This document shows, one piece after another, positions 1-8,745 of a stretch of 47,344 nt of DNA (positions are counted from its first letter, which is position 1; each line of letters opens with the position of its first letter). Location: assembly GCA_001940985.1 (NCBI GenBank), contig MSHB01000016.1:1-47344 (forward strand). The letters run 5' to 3'. Source of the stretch: Mollicutes bacterium Phil14. Its GTDB lineage: Bacteria; Bacillota_I; Bacilli_A; ML615J-28; CAG-698. Made by a program: the position numbers and the translations under genes. The notes below the pieces were generated by a model. The model was not told where the DNA came from. It saw nothing but the letters and a program-made list of their open reading frames with translations, and did not search any database.

Positions 1-157
1 AACCAGACTCTTGTATATTATACTATATATTATATTAAAAGTCAAACAAAATATGCTATTTTTGTAAAAAAGGTTCATTTTGCATCTAAATGCATAATTT
101 TTAGTTAAAAAGTCCATAAACATCCTATAATTAAAGCGACAAAACCAAAGAAAGGAT

Positions 158-340
158 ATGTTTATGAACCAAATCAATTATGACACAAAACAAAGAAAAT
201 TCAAACAATTAAATGATGAAAATAGAATTCAAATTAAAACTCTTCTTAATGAAGGTTATTCTCAGACTAAAATTGCCAAAATTTTAGGTTTTAATCAATC
301 TACTATTTCTAGAGGAATTAAAAGCGGCTCCCGACTTTGA
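158..340 (+). pseudogene. IS30-family transposase, N-terminal fragment
   Basis: The 60-residue product has the N-terminal helix-turn-helix arrangement of IS30-family transposases: a KQLNDENRIQIKTLLNEG helix followed by a YSQTKIAKILGFNQSTISR helix-turn-helix. Family members run to about 300-400 residues and carry a DDE catalytic domain. Here the frame stops after the HTH, and no DDE region follows. A ribosome binding site (GAAAGGA) precedes the start, so the left part of an element including its start region survives. The stretch where it breaks (about 327-345) resembles 1526-1545, which may mark a deletion or an element end. It is a dead remnant; a domesticated small DNA-binding protein is possible but unsupported. 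Confidence 0.7.
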
Positions 341-535
341 CAGTTAATTACATATTATCGGTTCAAATTCTCTTGCTCCATAATAGGCAATATATTTAAT
401 GTCGGTAATTAGTTCGAATTCTTTTTCTGTAATAATCAGTTTTTCGTCGGTTAATTTTATTTTTTGCGTTATGATATTATTGTATGCACATTCCTTCTTA
501 AAAAAGCACGTCACTTTATTATACCAAAGGAAAGC

Positions 536-588
536 ACAAAAAAACGATAATAGATAAACCGAATATTGGCATTCTATCATCGTTTTTG
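536..588 (-). terminator. Rho-independent terminator, minus strand
   Basis: The arms 541-555 and 571-587 form a long stem (AAAACGATGATAGA against its near-complement) read on the minus strand, with one G-T pair, followed by a run of T. It would end leftward transcription coming from the lipoprotein gene that stops at 717. Confidence 0.6.
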
Positions 589-716
589 GATTATGTTTTA
601 GGCCCCAACGAATTCTATCTAATCACATTACTTTACTACTTGCAAGCCCCTTTTTGTTATACAAGTTTGTTAGAAAATCACGAATAATTTCTTATCAAAT
701 TTCAATCTACGGCATC

Positions 717-1448
717 TTATAATGCGCCATCAGATGAAGTAACCCCAGGAAAGTCTTGATAATCCTCTAATTTTACACTTTCTGGAATTTCCACTTTTGT
801 TTTTTCATAAGAATACTTAACTTCTACAATTGAATCATGATATTCATAATACATATATATAGGATATCCATTATCAATAACCAATCTGTATTTTCCTTCT
901 CCATCATTATATTCAATAACTAAACAACCAAGTTCGTCGTACCCCGCTTTTATTTTATCAGGATTCTCTTCTACAATTTTTTTAATTTCCATTAAATATT
1001 CTTCATATGTGTCAGTGGAAAAAAGGTTTTCGCAATCTTCCAAACTAGGAAGCTTCACCTTATACTTCGTTTCTTTAATTTCCATTAACATGTAATTGTC
1101 GACCACATATGTAACACTTTCAGTCTTTTCATTTTCCAATAGAGATGTCATAGTCATAGTAATTATACCTGTATAAGTTTTCTTTTTTAAATCAAATTCA
1201 TATTTCGAAATTGTTGTTGTTTGAAAACCATCGCCACTTATTGTCATAGTACAAGTCATATATTCTTGATTATCCGGTGTTGCTTTTTGAACTTCAGCCA
1301 ACGCTTCATCAAAAGTCATTTTTTCCTTAATAACTGTTTCTTTTTCTATTGTGTATTTTCCGGCATCAACTATTTTTTCTTCTTTACCACAGCCAAATAA
1401 TGCAAAAGCCATAACTATCATAAAAACAAATCCTAAACACTTCTTCAT
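717..1448 (-). CDS. Lipoprotein of unknown function
   Basis: The 243-residue protein starts with a lipoprotein signal peptide: Lys-Lys, a hydrophobic stretch, then the lipobox LFGC with the cysteine near residue 20, so it should be anchored on the outer face of the membrane. The mature part is rich in Glu, Lys, Tyr and Thr, with alternating beta-strand-like segments (for example TYTGIITMTMTSL and YRLVIDNGYPIYMYYEY). This resembles the LppX/LolA-type beta-sheet lipoproteins of Bacillota, but I cannot assign a family. The start is supported by AGGAGG about six bases upstream and a promoter at 1481-1509. It is monocistronic with decayed mobile-element sequence on both sides. Confidence 0.85.
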   Translation of the reverse strand: MKKCLGFVFMIVMAFALFGCGKEEKIVDAGKYTIEKETVIKEKMTFDEALAEVQKATPDNQEYMTCTMTISGDGFQTTTISKYEFDLKKKTYTGIITMTMTSLLENEKTESVTYVVDNYMLMEIKETKYKVKLPSLEDCENLFSTDTYEEYLMEIKKIVEENPDKIKAGYDELGCLVIEYNDGEGKYRLVIDNGYPIYMYYEYHDSIVEVKYSYEKTKVEIPESVKLEDYQDFPGVTSSDGAL

Positions 1449-1480
1449 TTCATACCTCCTAATTTATTTTTTGCAATTAT

Positions 1481-1509
1481 ATTATAACATACTCACTATT
1501 GTGATGCAA
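1481..1509 (-). promoter_or_regulatory. Sigma-A promoter of the lipoprotein gene
   Basis: Read on the minus strand: TTGCAT, a 17-base spacer, then TATAAT. It lies 33 bases upstream of the start codon of the lipoprotein gene that begins at 1448. Confidence 0.7.
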
Positions 1510-1591
1510 TAAAATAGCAAAAAGTCCCGACTTTTGCAGTTGTTATGCTACACCCCCCTTAACGATTTTGGCAGGAAGGATTTTTAATATT

Positions 1592-1775
1592 TTATATTTT
1601 TAAGTATTTATCAAATTTTTCACTTTTGTATCTAGAATATGATATTTCTGTGTTCATGGCATTTATTATTTTGATGAAATCAACGGTTGCAATGTTTTTG
1701 TTTTTTAATACCGGCCATTAAAAGCCTGTACATCATCTAAAAACTTTAGGTTTTTTGATTTTCCAAATAAAAACG
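1592..1775 (-). pseudogene. Frameshifted gene remnant, possibly transposase-derived
   Basis: The minus strand reads as a protein-like sequence in two frames joined by a frameshift near 1705-1720: first KFLDDVQAFNGRY, then NIATVDFIKIINAMNTEISY and on to a stop at 1592-1594. No start codon, ribosome binding site or conserved catalytic motif is visible. Charge and length suit the C-terminal end of a larger protein, and an IS30-type fragment lies nearby, so a decayed transposase is plausible. The family is not recognised. The upstream end runs into the terminator of prs. Confidence 0.3.
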
Positions 1776-1797
1776 GGTACAACTTCAGTACCCGTTA
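1763..1797 (-). terminator. Terminator of prs
   Basis: A perfect hairpin AACGGGTAC / GTACCCGTT (772-780 and 788-796 of kb 1) with a seven-base loop is followed on the minus strand by TTTTTATTT. It begins just after the prs stop codon. Confidence 0.85.
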
Positions 1798-1802
1798 CAT
1801 AT

Positions 1803-2777
1803 TTAGTTAAGTTTGTTGTTAGGGTCATAAGTAAATAATGTACTTATCGCCTTATCGTCAATTATATTCAAAATACCTTGTCCAATTATCTTAGCTACAG
1901 ATAATTGAGTAATCTTTTTATTCTTTTTCTCTTCAGGAAGTTTAATTGTATTTGTTGTTATTAACTCAGTAATTTCAGATTCAAGAACCTTATTAGCTGC
2001 ATCTTTAGATAATACTGGATGTGTACATGCTACATATATATCTTTAGCTCCATTTTCTTTCAAAGCTTTAGCAGCAGCACAAATACTACCAGCTGTATCT
2101 ACTATATCATCAACGATTATAGCATTCTTTCCATTAACGTCACCAATAATATTCATTACTTGGGCAACATTTGGGCGCGGTCTTCTTTTATCAATTATAG
2201 CAATAGGGGCATCAAAATTGATGGCAAATTTTCTAGCTCTAGTAGTGCCACCATGATCTGGAGATACAACTACTATATCATCTAACTTTTTATCTTTTAA
2301 ATAACTAACAATAATAGGAGCAGCTTCAAAGTTATCAATAGGTATATCATAAAAACCTTGAATTTGAGCAGCATGTAAATCAAGTGAAATAACTCTTGTA
2401 GCACCAGCAACAGTTAATAAATCTGCTACTAGTTTTGCAGATATAGGTTGTCTACTAAGTGCTTTTCTATCTTGTCTAGAATATCCATAATAAGGCATAA
2501 TAACATTAATACTTCTTGCAGAAGCACGTTTAAGCGCATCAATCATAATAAGCAATTCCATATAGTGTTCATTTACTGGATTAGAAGTTGTTTGGATAAC
2601 AAACACATGATGTCCACGAACAGTTTCTGTAATATTGATCCCTACTTCTCCGTCAGCAAATTTTTCAATTGAACATTCGGATAATTTTATTCCCATATAA
2701 TCTGCTATTTCTTCAGCAAGTTCAGGATTAGAACTTAAAGAAAAAACTTTGACCTTGGTGCCATGAATTTCTGCCAT
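1803..2777 (-). CDS. prs: Ribose-phosphate pyrophosphokinase (PRPP synthetase)
   Basis: It makes phosphoribosyl pyrophosphate from ribose 5-phosphate and ATP for nucleotide and NAD synthesis. The 324-residue length is normal for class I enzymes. Visible signatures are the catalytic segment [16 protein letters not shown] and the PRPP-binding loop [20 protein letters not shown]. The start was set at MAEIHGTK because GGAGG lies nine bases upstream. A longer in-frame start at 2816 would lie inside the promoter at 2808-2836. A strong terminator sits upstream, between glmU and prs, and prs has its own promoter, so it is transcribed separately although the glmU-prs order matches Bacillus. Confidence 0.97.
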   Translation of the reverse strand: MAEIHGTKVKVFSLSSNPELAEEIADYMGIKLSECSIEKFADGEVGINITETVRGHHVFVIQTTSNPVNEHYMELLIMIDALKRASARSINVIMPYYGYSRQDRKALSRQPISAKLVADLLTVAGATRVISLDLHAAQIQGFYDIPIDNFEAAPIIVSYLKDKKLDDIVVVSPDHGGTTRARKFAINFDAPIAIIDKRRPRPNVAQVMNIIGDVNGKNAIIVDDIVDTAGSICAAAKALKENGAKDIYVACTHPVLSKDAANKVLESEITELITTNTIKLPEEKKNKKITQLSVAKIIGQGILNIIDDKAISTLFTYDPNNKLN

Positions 2778-2807
2778 TTTTAATAACCTCCAACTAAATT
2801 CAATTTT

Positions 2808-2836
2808 ATTATACACTACATAACTTTTTTTGACAA
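2808..2836 (-). promoter_or_regulatory. Sigma-A promoter of prs
   Basis: On the minus strand: TTGTCA, 17 bases, TATAAT, ending about 31 bases before the chosen prs start. It rules out the longer open frame that starts at 2816. Confidence 0.8.
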
Positions 2837-2863
2837 CAACAACAAAAATAAAACGTTTTTATG

Positions 2864-2893
2864 AAAAAGAAAAAACCATTTTTTAATGGTTTT
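2864..2893 (-). terminator. Terminator of the rsmA-yabG-ispE-glmU operon
   Basis: A nine-base-pair perfect stem, AAAACCATT / AATGGTTTT with a four-base loop, contains the glmU stop codon and is followed on the minus strand by TTCTTTTTC. It separates glmU from prs. Confidence 0.75.
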
Positions 2894-3626
2894 CTTCAAA
2901 CATATCTTTTGCTAAAAATAAATCTTTTTCGCAATTCACACCAATGATTTCTCTATTATCTTTTAAAGCATATGATAAAATCTTTTTCTTATTAGTATTA
3001 TATATCTTTATAACATCTGTAAAATAATACTCATTTTGGCAATTATCATTTTTAACATTCTTTAAATAATCAAAAATATCTTCTGATTTAACTATATATA
3101 CTGAAGCATTAACTTCTTTTATATTTAGCATATCAGCTTTTAAATCTTTTCTTTCAACGATCTCAATAACATTTCCACACTTATCTTTAATTACTCTACC
3201 ATAATTATTATCATTTTCTATGGTGGACGTCATTAGTAATATATCAGCTTTTTCTTTACGAAAAACATCAAAAGCTTCATTTATACTTATATAAGAAATA
3301 AAAGGCATATCAGAAGCAATAATTAACAAATCAACATTTTTATCTTTGTATTTTTCTTTTGCACTTAATACCGCATTAGCCGTACCAAGAAGTTCTTTTT
3401 GATAGCAGATATCATTGCTATCCCCAACAACTTTTAAAACCTCTAAAGCCTTATACCCCAAAACAATAGTTATATCATCTATCCCCGCTTTTTTTATATT
3501 ATCTATAACCATTTCAATCATTGTTTTGTCAAACACTTTAACAAGGCATTTGGGAGAATCTGCTCCCATTCTCTTGCCCCTACCAGCCGCAAGTATTAAA
3601 GCACTCCTCTTCCTTTCTTTATTCAC
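2883..3626 (-). CDS. glmU: UDP-GlcNAc pyrophosphorylase-type nucleotidyltransferase (GlmU N-terminal half only)
   Basis: The 247 residues contain the GlmU pyrophosphorylase signature LILAAGRGKRMGADSPK at the N-terminus and the characteristic EYYFTDVIKIY segment near residue 200. This domain makes UDP-N-acetylglucosamine from GlcNAc-1-phosphate and UTP. Full-length bacterial GlmU is about 450 residues and has a C-terminal left-handed beta-helix that acetylates glucosamine-1-phosphate; that half is absent here and not encoded downstream. Its position between ispE and prs is that of glmU in Bacillus. Either acetylation is done elsewhere, or GlcNAc-1-phosphate comes from salvage. The eight-base gap to ispE indicates an operon. 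Confidence 0.85.
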   Translation of the reverse strand: MNKERKRSALILAAGRGKRMGADSPKCLVKVFDKTMIEMVIDNIKKAGIDDITIVLGYKALEVLKVVGDSNDICYQKELLGTANAVLSAKEKYKDKNVDLLIIASDMPFISYISINEAFDVFRKEKADILLMTSTIENDNNYGRVIKDKCGNVIEIVERKDLKADMLNIKEVNASVYIVKSEDIFDYLKNVKNDNCQNEYYFTDVIKIYNTNKKKILSYALKDNREIIGVNCEKDLFLAKDMFEENH

Positions 3627-3634
3627 AAAATCAC

Positions 3635-4471
3635 CTATTTATTATATATTTTATATGCTTGATAACCATTTTTTAACATATTTTTATATGCCACTTCTTG
3701 CGTTTTTTTGTCTTTAAAAGCAGCATAAACTGAACTTCCACTTCCGCTCATTGAAGCAAACATCGCTCCGCTAGATAATAATTCTTTTTCTATTACTTTT
3801 ATTTTTGAATACTTATCATCCTTTAATATTGCCTTTTCTAAATCATTAGATATCTCACACTCAATATCTTTAATGTCACCAGAATTTAAAATTTCAATAA
3901 GTTTATCTAGATAACCACTTTCACTATATTCATCTACCATCGAAAAAGCTTTTTTTGTTTCAACGCCAAACGAAGGTTTAACTAAAACTAAAAATAACTT
4001 GTTTTTAATTTTTATATAACGCATTTTATCGCCTTTCCCATAAACGAAACACGGTTCATTTAATAAAAAGAAAGCAATATCACTTCCAAAAAGATTAGCC
4101 GTCTTCATCATATCTATTCTTCGCATTTTTAAATTCCAAATCTTATTTAAGCACATAATTGTCATAGCTGCATCGCTACTGCCCCCACCTAAGCCAGCTT
4201 CACTTGGAATCATTTTCTTTATATTAATTTTTATTCCCTTTGAAACTTGATATTTTTCTTTTAAATACAAGGCAACTTTATATACTAAATTATCTTTCAT
4301 TGCTAAAGTAAGTCCAGTGCATTCAACTTCAATCTTATCACTTTCAGTAAAAGTCATTTCGTCGTATAAACTTATTCTTGTCATTACCGTTTCAATTTCA
4401 TGAAAGCCATCTTCTCTTTTTTTAATAACTTTTAAACCGAGATTTATTTTTCCATAAGCTCTTTTTTTCAT
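3635..4471 (-). CDS. ispE: 4-diphosphocytidyl-2-C-methyl-D-erythritol kinase
   Basis: A GHMP kinase of the non-mevalonate isoprenoid pathway, which phosphorylates CDP-methylerythritol. The 278-residue length fits. The N-terminal KINLGLKVIKKREDGFHEI and the ATP-binding glycine-rich loop IPSEAGLGGGSSDAA are diagnostic. The C-terminal GHMP motif (FASMSGSGSSVYA) is also present. It lies four bases downstream of yabG and eight upstream of glmU, as in the Bacillus order yabG-(veg-ssp)-ispE-...-glmU, with the intervening Bacillus genes missing. Its presence implies the organism uses the MEP pathway. Confidence 0.95.
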   Translation of the reverse strand: MKKRAYGKINLGLKVIKKREDGFHEIETVMTRISLYDEMTFTESDKIEVECTGLTLAMKDNLVYKVALYLKEKYQVSKGIKINIKKMIPSEAGLGGGSSDAAMTIMCLNKIWNLKMRRIDMMKTANLFGSDIAFFLLNEPCFVYGKGDKMRYIKIKNKLFLVLVKPSFGVETKKAFSMVDEYSESGYLDKLIEILNSGDIKDIECEISNDLEKAILKDDKYSKIKVIEKELLSSGAMFASMSGSGSSVYAAFKDKKTQEVAYKNMLKNGYQAYKIYNK

Positions 4472-4475
4472 ATTT

Positions 4476-5249
4476 TTAAAGCATTAGTTTCATCTTCCCA
4501 AGTGACTCGACTCCACCAAATGCGCTCCTTCCGTTTTCAATATATTTTAATGCTTCATTCAAGTTAATAATTTTCAAAAAAGACGTTGTAGCGACCTTAA
4601 TAGCAATTATTGCTGGATCAAAAGTATGAACATTAATTCTTTTAGGACTACTTGCAAAATCAGCACCACTCGCAATCAAAGCCTCAAAATTAGATTGACA
4701 CGCCCCAGCAATCACACAACAATCATAACTCGATTTGACATTTCTAATTTTTTTAATAGTTTCAACAAAATACTTTGTATTAGTATAGTTATCTAATTCT
4801 TTTATTCCTTTTTGATTATACAAATCATGTCCCGTTATTACTACTATATCAGGGTTAAGCTGTAATATATAACTTTCAATTTTGTTTGGCATTTCATTTT
4901 CTTTCACACAAACACCTTCAGCTTTTACACCTACTTTTTCATACAATTCTAAACATCTATCTAAATAAGACTTATCACCATCGATGTGTAATACTCTACC
5001 TAGAATATATCTCTTTTTTTCTCTCGCCCCATCTTTAGTAATATTAATATAGTAATTATTAGCACATTTTTCTTCTGTTTCTATCTCTTCTAAAGTAGCT
5101 AATCTTATTTTACTAAGCAAAACGATGCGGTGAATTCGGTAATACACTCCTAAAATTTCCACATTTTCCCCAAAAATATTTTTTATATAATATATGACTA
5201 TCTTGCTATCATCAAGATAGACTACTTTATCATTTTCCTTCACCAACAT
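4476..5249 (-). CDS. yabG: YabG-family sporulation-associated protease
   Basis: In Bacillus, YabG is a mother-cell cysteine protease that processes spore-coat proteins. The 257-residue protein matches this family over most of its length: GRVLHIDGD, PDIVVITGHD, AGACQSNFEALI, ASSPKRINVH, and a C-terminal FGGVESLG. The Bacillus protein is about 290 residues, and the N-terminal part is shorter here. The gene keeps the syntenic place between rsmA and ispE, but the Bacillus neighbours veg and sspF are absent. The assignment rests on remembered family motifs. Function in this organism is inferred: either it sporulates, or the gene has been kept for another proteolytic role. Confidence 0.88.
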   Translation of the reverse strand: MLVKENDKVVYLDDSKIVIYYIKNIFGENVEILGVYYRIHRIVLLSKIRLATLEEIETEEKCANNYYINITKDGAREKKRYILGRVLHIDGDKSYLDRCLELYEKVGVKAEGVCVKENEMPNKIESYILQLNPDIVVITGHDLYNQKGIKELDNYTNTKYFVETIKKIRNVKSSYDCCVIAGACQSNFEALIASGADFASSPKRINVHTFDPAIIAIKVATTSFLKIINLNEALKYIENGRSAFGGVESLGKMKLML

Positions 5250-5275
5250 TCACCTATTACAATATATGATTTTTT

Positions 5276-6127
5276 CTACTCATTGGTTAATAAAAAATCT
5301 TTATATAACGTAACAATCTCTGCTGTTGATAATTCTTCACTTCTAATCGTTGGCTTATAGCCTCTTTTTTCTAATAATTTTATGACTTCTTCTTTATTAA
5401 TATGATATTGACTACTAACATTATTAACAAAAGTTTTTCTTCTTAATTGAAAAATATTTTGTACAAACCTTAAAAAATCTTTTTGATTATCTATATCATA
5501 ATTTTTTTGTTCCTTTTGAATATTAATTATAACACTATCCACATTAGGAGCAGGATAAAAACAATTTCTCTCAACAAAAAAACAAATTCTAGCATTGGCT
5601 TGAAAATCAATTGCTACACTCAAGCTATTATAATCTTTACTATTTTTCTTACCTGTTAATCTTTGTCCAACTTCTTTTTGAACCATAAAATAAAAATCAT
5701 TAATTTCATTTTTTTCTTCTAATAGTTTAAAAATTATTGGTGTAGTTATATAGTATGGTAAATTACTAACAACTTTAATATTTTCGCAATCAGAAAAATA
5801 ATCTAATTCTTTACTTAAATCTGCTTTCAAAAAATCTTGTTTAATTATTTTAACATTATTAGTTTTAATATTATCTTTTAATATTTCTATCATATCTTCA
5901 TCAATTTCATAACATAAAACTTTTTTTGCACTTTCAGAAAGTTTTTCTGTTAAAGAACCAATCCCTGGACCAATTTCTATAACTCCACAGTTTTTATCAA
6001 TTTTACTTTCTTCAATTATTTTATTAATTATATTACTATCTATTAAAAAATTCTGACCAAACTTTTTCTTGGCTTGCAAATCATATTTCGCTAATATTTT
6101 TTTTGTTTCATTTAAATTTGCTATCAT
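5276..6127 (-). CDS. rsmA: 16S rRNA dimethyladenosine transferase
   Basis: RsmA (KsgA) dimethylates two adjacent adenosines in the 3'-end hairpin of 16S rRNA during small-subunit assembly. The 283-residue protein has the family start KKFGQNFLIDSNIINKII, the SAM-binding motif VIEIGPGIGSLT, and the catalytic NLPYYITTPI (NLPY motif). A C-terminal helical domain with QLRRKTFVNN follows. It is the first gene of the operon that continues into yabG, 26 bases on. A promoter is seen at 6144-6171, and the ribosome binding site is GGTGAT. Confidence 0.97.
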   Translation of the reverse strand: MIANLNETKKILAKYDLQAKKKFGQNFLIDSNIINKIIEESKIDKNCGVIEIGPGIGSLTEKLSESAKKVLCYEIDEDMIEILKDNIKTNNVKIIKQDFLKADLSKELDYFSDCENIKVVSNLPYYITTPIIFKLLEEKNEINDFYFMVQKEVGQRLTGKKNSKDYNSLSVAIDFQANARICFFVERNCFYPAPNVDSVIINIQKEQKNYDIDNQKDFLRFVQNIFQLRRKTFVNNVSSQYHINKEEVIKLLEKRGYKPTIRSEELSTAEIVTLYKDFLLTNE

Positions 6128-6143
6128 ACTATCACCATTTCCA

Positions 6144-6171
6144 TTTTAACATAGTTACTGCTTTTTTTCAA
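6144..6171 (-). promoter_or_regulatory. Promoter of the rsmA operon
   Basis: On the minus strand: TTGAAA, a 16-base spacer, TTAAAA. The -10 is imperfect. It lies 16 bases from the rsmA start codon, so the leader would be very short. Confidence 0.5.
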
Positions 6172-6230
6172 GAAAAAAGAGTACAGGCGAAATTTTGGGC
6201 TTATTTTTGGTTTTTAAGCTAATGCGCAAC

Positions 6231-6262
6231 AAAAAAAGGGGCTATGAAGCCATAGTCCCTTA
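6231..6262 (-). terminator. Terminator of the nuclease/ABC operon
   Basis: The arms GGGACTATG and CATAGCCCC (minus strand) pair with one mismatch and are followed by seven T. It lies eight bases beyond the last gene of the six-gene operon. Confidence 0.8.
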
Positions 6263-6269
6263 TATTTCT

Positions 6270-8720
6270 TTATTTTTCAACAATAGTTGAAGTAATTGCA
6301 AAGAAATTATATAATTTTGTCTTTGAATTATAGTTATAAGTCAATACACAAATTTCAACAGTTTTGTCTTTATAATTAGCTAATAATTCTTTATCAGCAC
6401 TTGATAAATATAAACTATAAACTACACCATCAGATGAAATATTTACATATTTATCGCTGGCAACGATTGTACCTTCAACTTTGAATACTCTACCAAAGTT
6501 TTTGATATCAGTTGAATCTAAAGCGTTAATTTCAGCTAATGTCTTGCTTTCTGCTTGATATTCATATTTTCCAGTTCCTTTAAGTGTGATAACTGGACTA
6601 CCGATTTGAGGAGCACCATTGTATGCAGCTCTCTTACCAGAAACAACTACATAATCGCCAACTGCAAGTCCGCTTAAATCAGCCTTTGTATATAAGAAAA
6701 TACTATCAGTACCATCAGTAACGATTGCACCAGTACCAGGGTTTAAGAATTTAATTTGAGCATCAAATAAAACTTCTGCACCTGTTTCAGCTGCTAAAAC
6801 TTCACTAATGCTAATTGCGCCTTCAGTTGCTTCAACTTTAGTTTCGCCTTCAACTAATTTAGTATAGCTTCCTAATAACCAAGCATTATCGCTGAATGAA
6901 TAGTTGTAAACTGGAGCAGTGAATGAAACTAATTTGCCTTCTAAAGCTTTAATTCCATCTTGATCATTTCCTTTATACCAACAACCAAGTGCATATGATT
7001 CACCATCGTTAGCACTTGCGATAAATGCGTTCTTATAGTTACCTCTAATGCTTACATAACCAGTAATAGTAACTAGTTTGCCAGAGAAACGATTAGCTAT
7101 AACTTGAGCGTTATCTTCACATGCAGCTAAATCTTCATATGAAATAACAACTGGTTGTAAATCTTTAACTACTGTATCAGTAGCAGTGATTGTTGCATCG
7201 CCAACTTGTCTTGTATATTGTTTATTTGCATAAACTGTAGCAGTACCAATAACTTTAACTGTATCGCCAACTTTGAAGCCTTCAAATTTAGTTCTAACAT
7301 AGATAACGCCTGTTTCATCAGCAACAAATCCGTATCCATCAACGTCTAATGCGATTAATTTACCTTCAACAAAAATCATTGGTTTTTCAGGAGCATCGCA
7401 AAGAAGTAAAGCTTCAGCAACACTAATTCTTGATAATGCAGCAACTTTTACATTGATTTTAACTGTAGCTTTTTCATTACCAGCAGTAATTTCAGCAGTT
7501 AATTCAACAGCAGTTTCTTCTAATGGGTATTTTAATAATTTACCATCATTTGTAATTAATTCAGTATTTCCACTTGTCCATGCAACTGTTAATCCTTCGA
7601 TACCAGCGATAGATGTGAATAAATCTAAATCTTTTGCATAAACTTGATCAGCTAATTCATTAACTTTTGCAGTTGCTCTTTCAACTTTTTGAGCATCAGT
7701 TAATTGTTCTTTTACATGTTCAATTGAATCAACGCTTGTTGGAGTTAAGTAGAATGCGCCATCATAAACGCAGATAACACCAGTAACGTTTGCTTTTTGA
7801 CCTTTAACTTGTTTAGCTTTTAAAGCAGCTTGATCATCTTTTACAAGTGGGCAAACAGAACTAGAAATTCTAACGTAAGATTCTTTTCCTTCTAATTTGA
7901 AATATAAGTAACCATTTGATTCATTCATTTCGCCTAATTCAACGCCCTTAATAGTTACTAATAAACCTTGTTTTTCAGTTAAATCAGTATCTTTTAAATC
8001 TTTTGCGCTAACGAATTTTTGAGTGTAATCTACAGGTTCAGCTAATTTAATTGCGCTATCTATAATAACTGCAGTAGCTTCTTTTAATTCAAGTGTTCCA
8101 CTATAAACATCTTTTTTACCAGTAACCATTACAGTCATACCAACTTTAATTCCATCAGTAACTGGATCGTTTGTCATACCATATGCATAGTATCCACCAT
8201 CACTATCTTGGAAATATAAACAGTTGTATGAATTACCATTAGTCTTAGACATAATAGCTGTTACAACACCTTCAACATTTAATAATGTTTCTTTTTCACT
8301 AGTTGCATATTCTTGCCATGTATTCATCTTAAATGCAGGAATATTTTTTTCATAAGAATGTTCAATCTTATTACCTTTTGCATCTTTAACAGTGAAAGTT
8401 AAAGTATATTTAACTAAAGTTTCTGTATATTTATTAACAGTAACTACTGTTTTTCCAGCTTCATTTTTGCTTAATTTAACATCGTCTTCTTTACCTTCAG
8501 TAATTTTAACAGACCATTCAACTTCATAAGTAACGCCATCACTTACAACTTTTGAAACTAATTCATAGTTGTCAGGAGTTGAAGCAGCGTTATCTTTATA
8601 TAGACCATTTACATAATCTTTTGCTTTTACTAAGCCCTCAGGTGTTTTGTTGCCACATCCAACAACTAAAAGTAGCATTAATGCAACAAGCATTAAGCTT
8701 AAAAATTTAATTCTTTTCAT
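6270..8720 (-). CDS. Large surface lipoprotein with repeated OB-fold and Ig-like domains
   Basis: The 816-residue protein has a lipoprotein signal with lipobox VVGC (Cys near 22). After it I see an Ig-like domain (about 25-130), two OB-fold-like segments (about 131-335, with VEGVVTAI and VTGKKDVYSGTLEL), a second Ig-like domain of the atrophied bacterial type (about 345-430, VAWTSGNTELITNDGKL), then three or four more OB-like units to the end (VEGKLIALD, VTITGYVSI, VSGKRAAYNG, VEGTIVAS). Such OB units accompany extracellular nucleases such as YhcR. It is the last gene of the operon, 25 bases after the nuclease gene. I infer an outer-surface nucleic-acid binding role. No catalytic motif is seen. 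Confidence 0.85.
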   Translation of the reverse strand: MKRIKFLSLMLVALMLLLVVGCGNKTPEGLVKAKDYVNGLYKDNAASTPDNYELVSKVVSDGVTYEVEWSVKITEGKEDDVKLSKNEAGKTVVTVNKYTETLVKYTLTFTVKDAKGNKIEHSYEKNIPAFKMNTWQEYATSEKETLLNVEGVVTAIMSKTNGNSYNCLYFQDSDGGYYAYGMTNDPVTDGIKVGMTVMVTGKKDVYSGTLELKEATAVIIDSAIKLAEPVDYTQKFVSAKDLKDTDLTEKQGLLVTIKGVELGEMNESNGYLYFKLEGKESYVRISSSVCPLVKDDQAALKAKQVKGQKANVTGVICVYDGAFYLTPTSVDSIEHVKEQLTDAQKVERATAKVNELADQVYAKDLDLFTSIAGIEGLTVAWTSGNTELITNDGKLLKYPLEETAVELTAEITAGNEKATVKINVKVAALSRISVAEALLLCDAPEKPMIFVEGKLIALDVDGYGFVADETGVIYVRTKFEGFKVGDTVKVIGTATVYANKQYTRQVGDATITATDTVVKDLQPVVISYEDLAACEDNAQVIANRFSGKLVTITGYVSIRGNYKNAFIASANDGESYALGCWYKGNDQDGIKALEGKLVSFTAPVYNYSFSDNAWLLGSYTKLVEGETKVEATEGAISISEVLAAETGAEVLFDAQIKFLNPGTGAIVTDGTDSIFLYTKADLSGLAVGDYVVVSGKRAAYNGAPQIGSPVITLKGTGKYEYQAESKTLAEINALDSTDIKNFGRVFKVEGTIVASDKYVNISSDGVVYSLYLSSADKELLANYKDKTVEICVLTYNYNSKTKLYNFFAITSTIVEK

Positions 8721-8745
8721 TTTAAAATTTTACCTTTCCTATTTT

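Noticed and set aside
405..425. AGTTCGAATTC, resembling a tRNA T-arm
   Set aside because: No acceptor, anticodon or D-arm pairing is found around it. It lies in AT-rich remnant sequence.
344..580. 78-residue minus-strand open frame ending IKYIAYYGAREFEPIICN
   Set aside because: Its start codon lies inside the terminator hairpin at 536-588 and no ribosome binding site precedes it. The C-terminal part looks protein-like, so it may be a remnant, but I cannot support a gene.
2019..2285. Plus-strand open frame opposite prs
   Set aside because: It lies fully antisense to a conserved gene with low-complexity Ser/Ile/Tyr content and no ribosome binding site.
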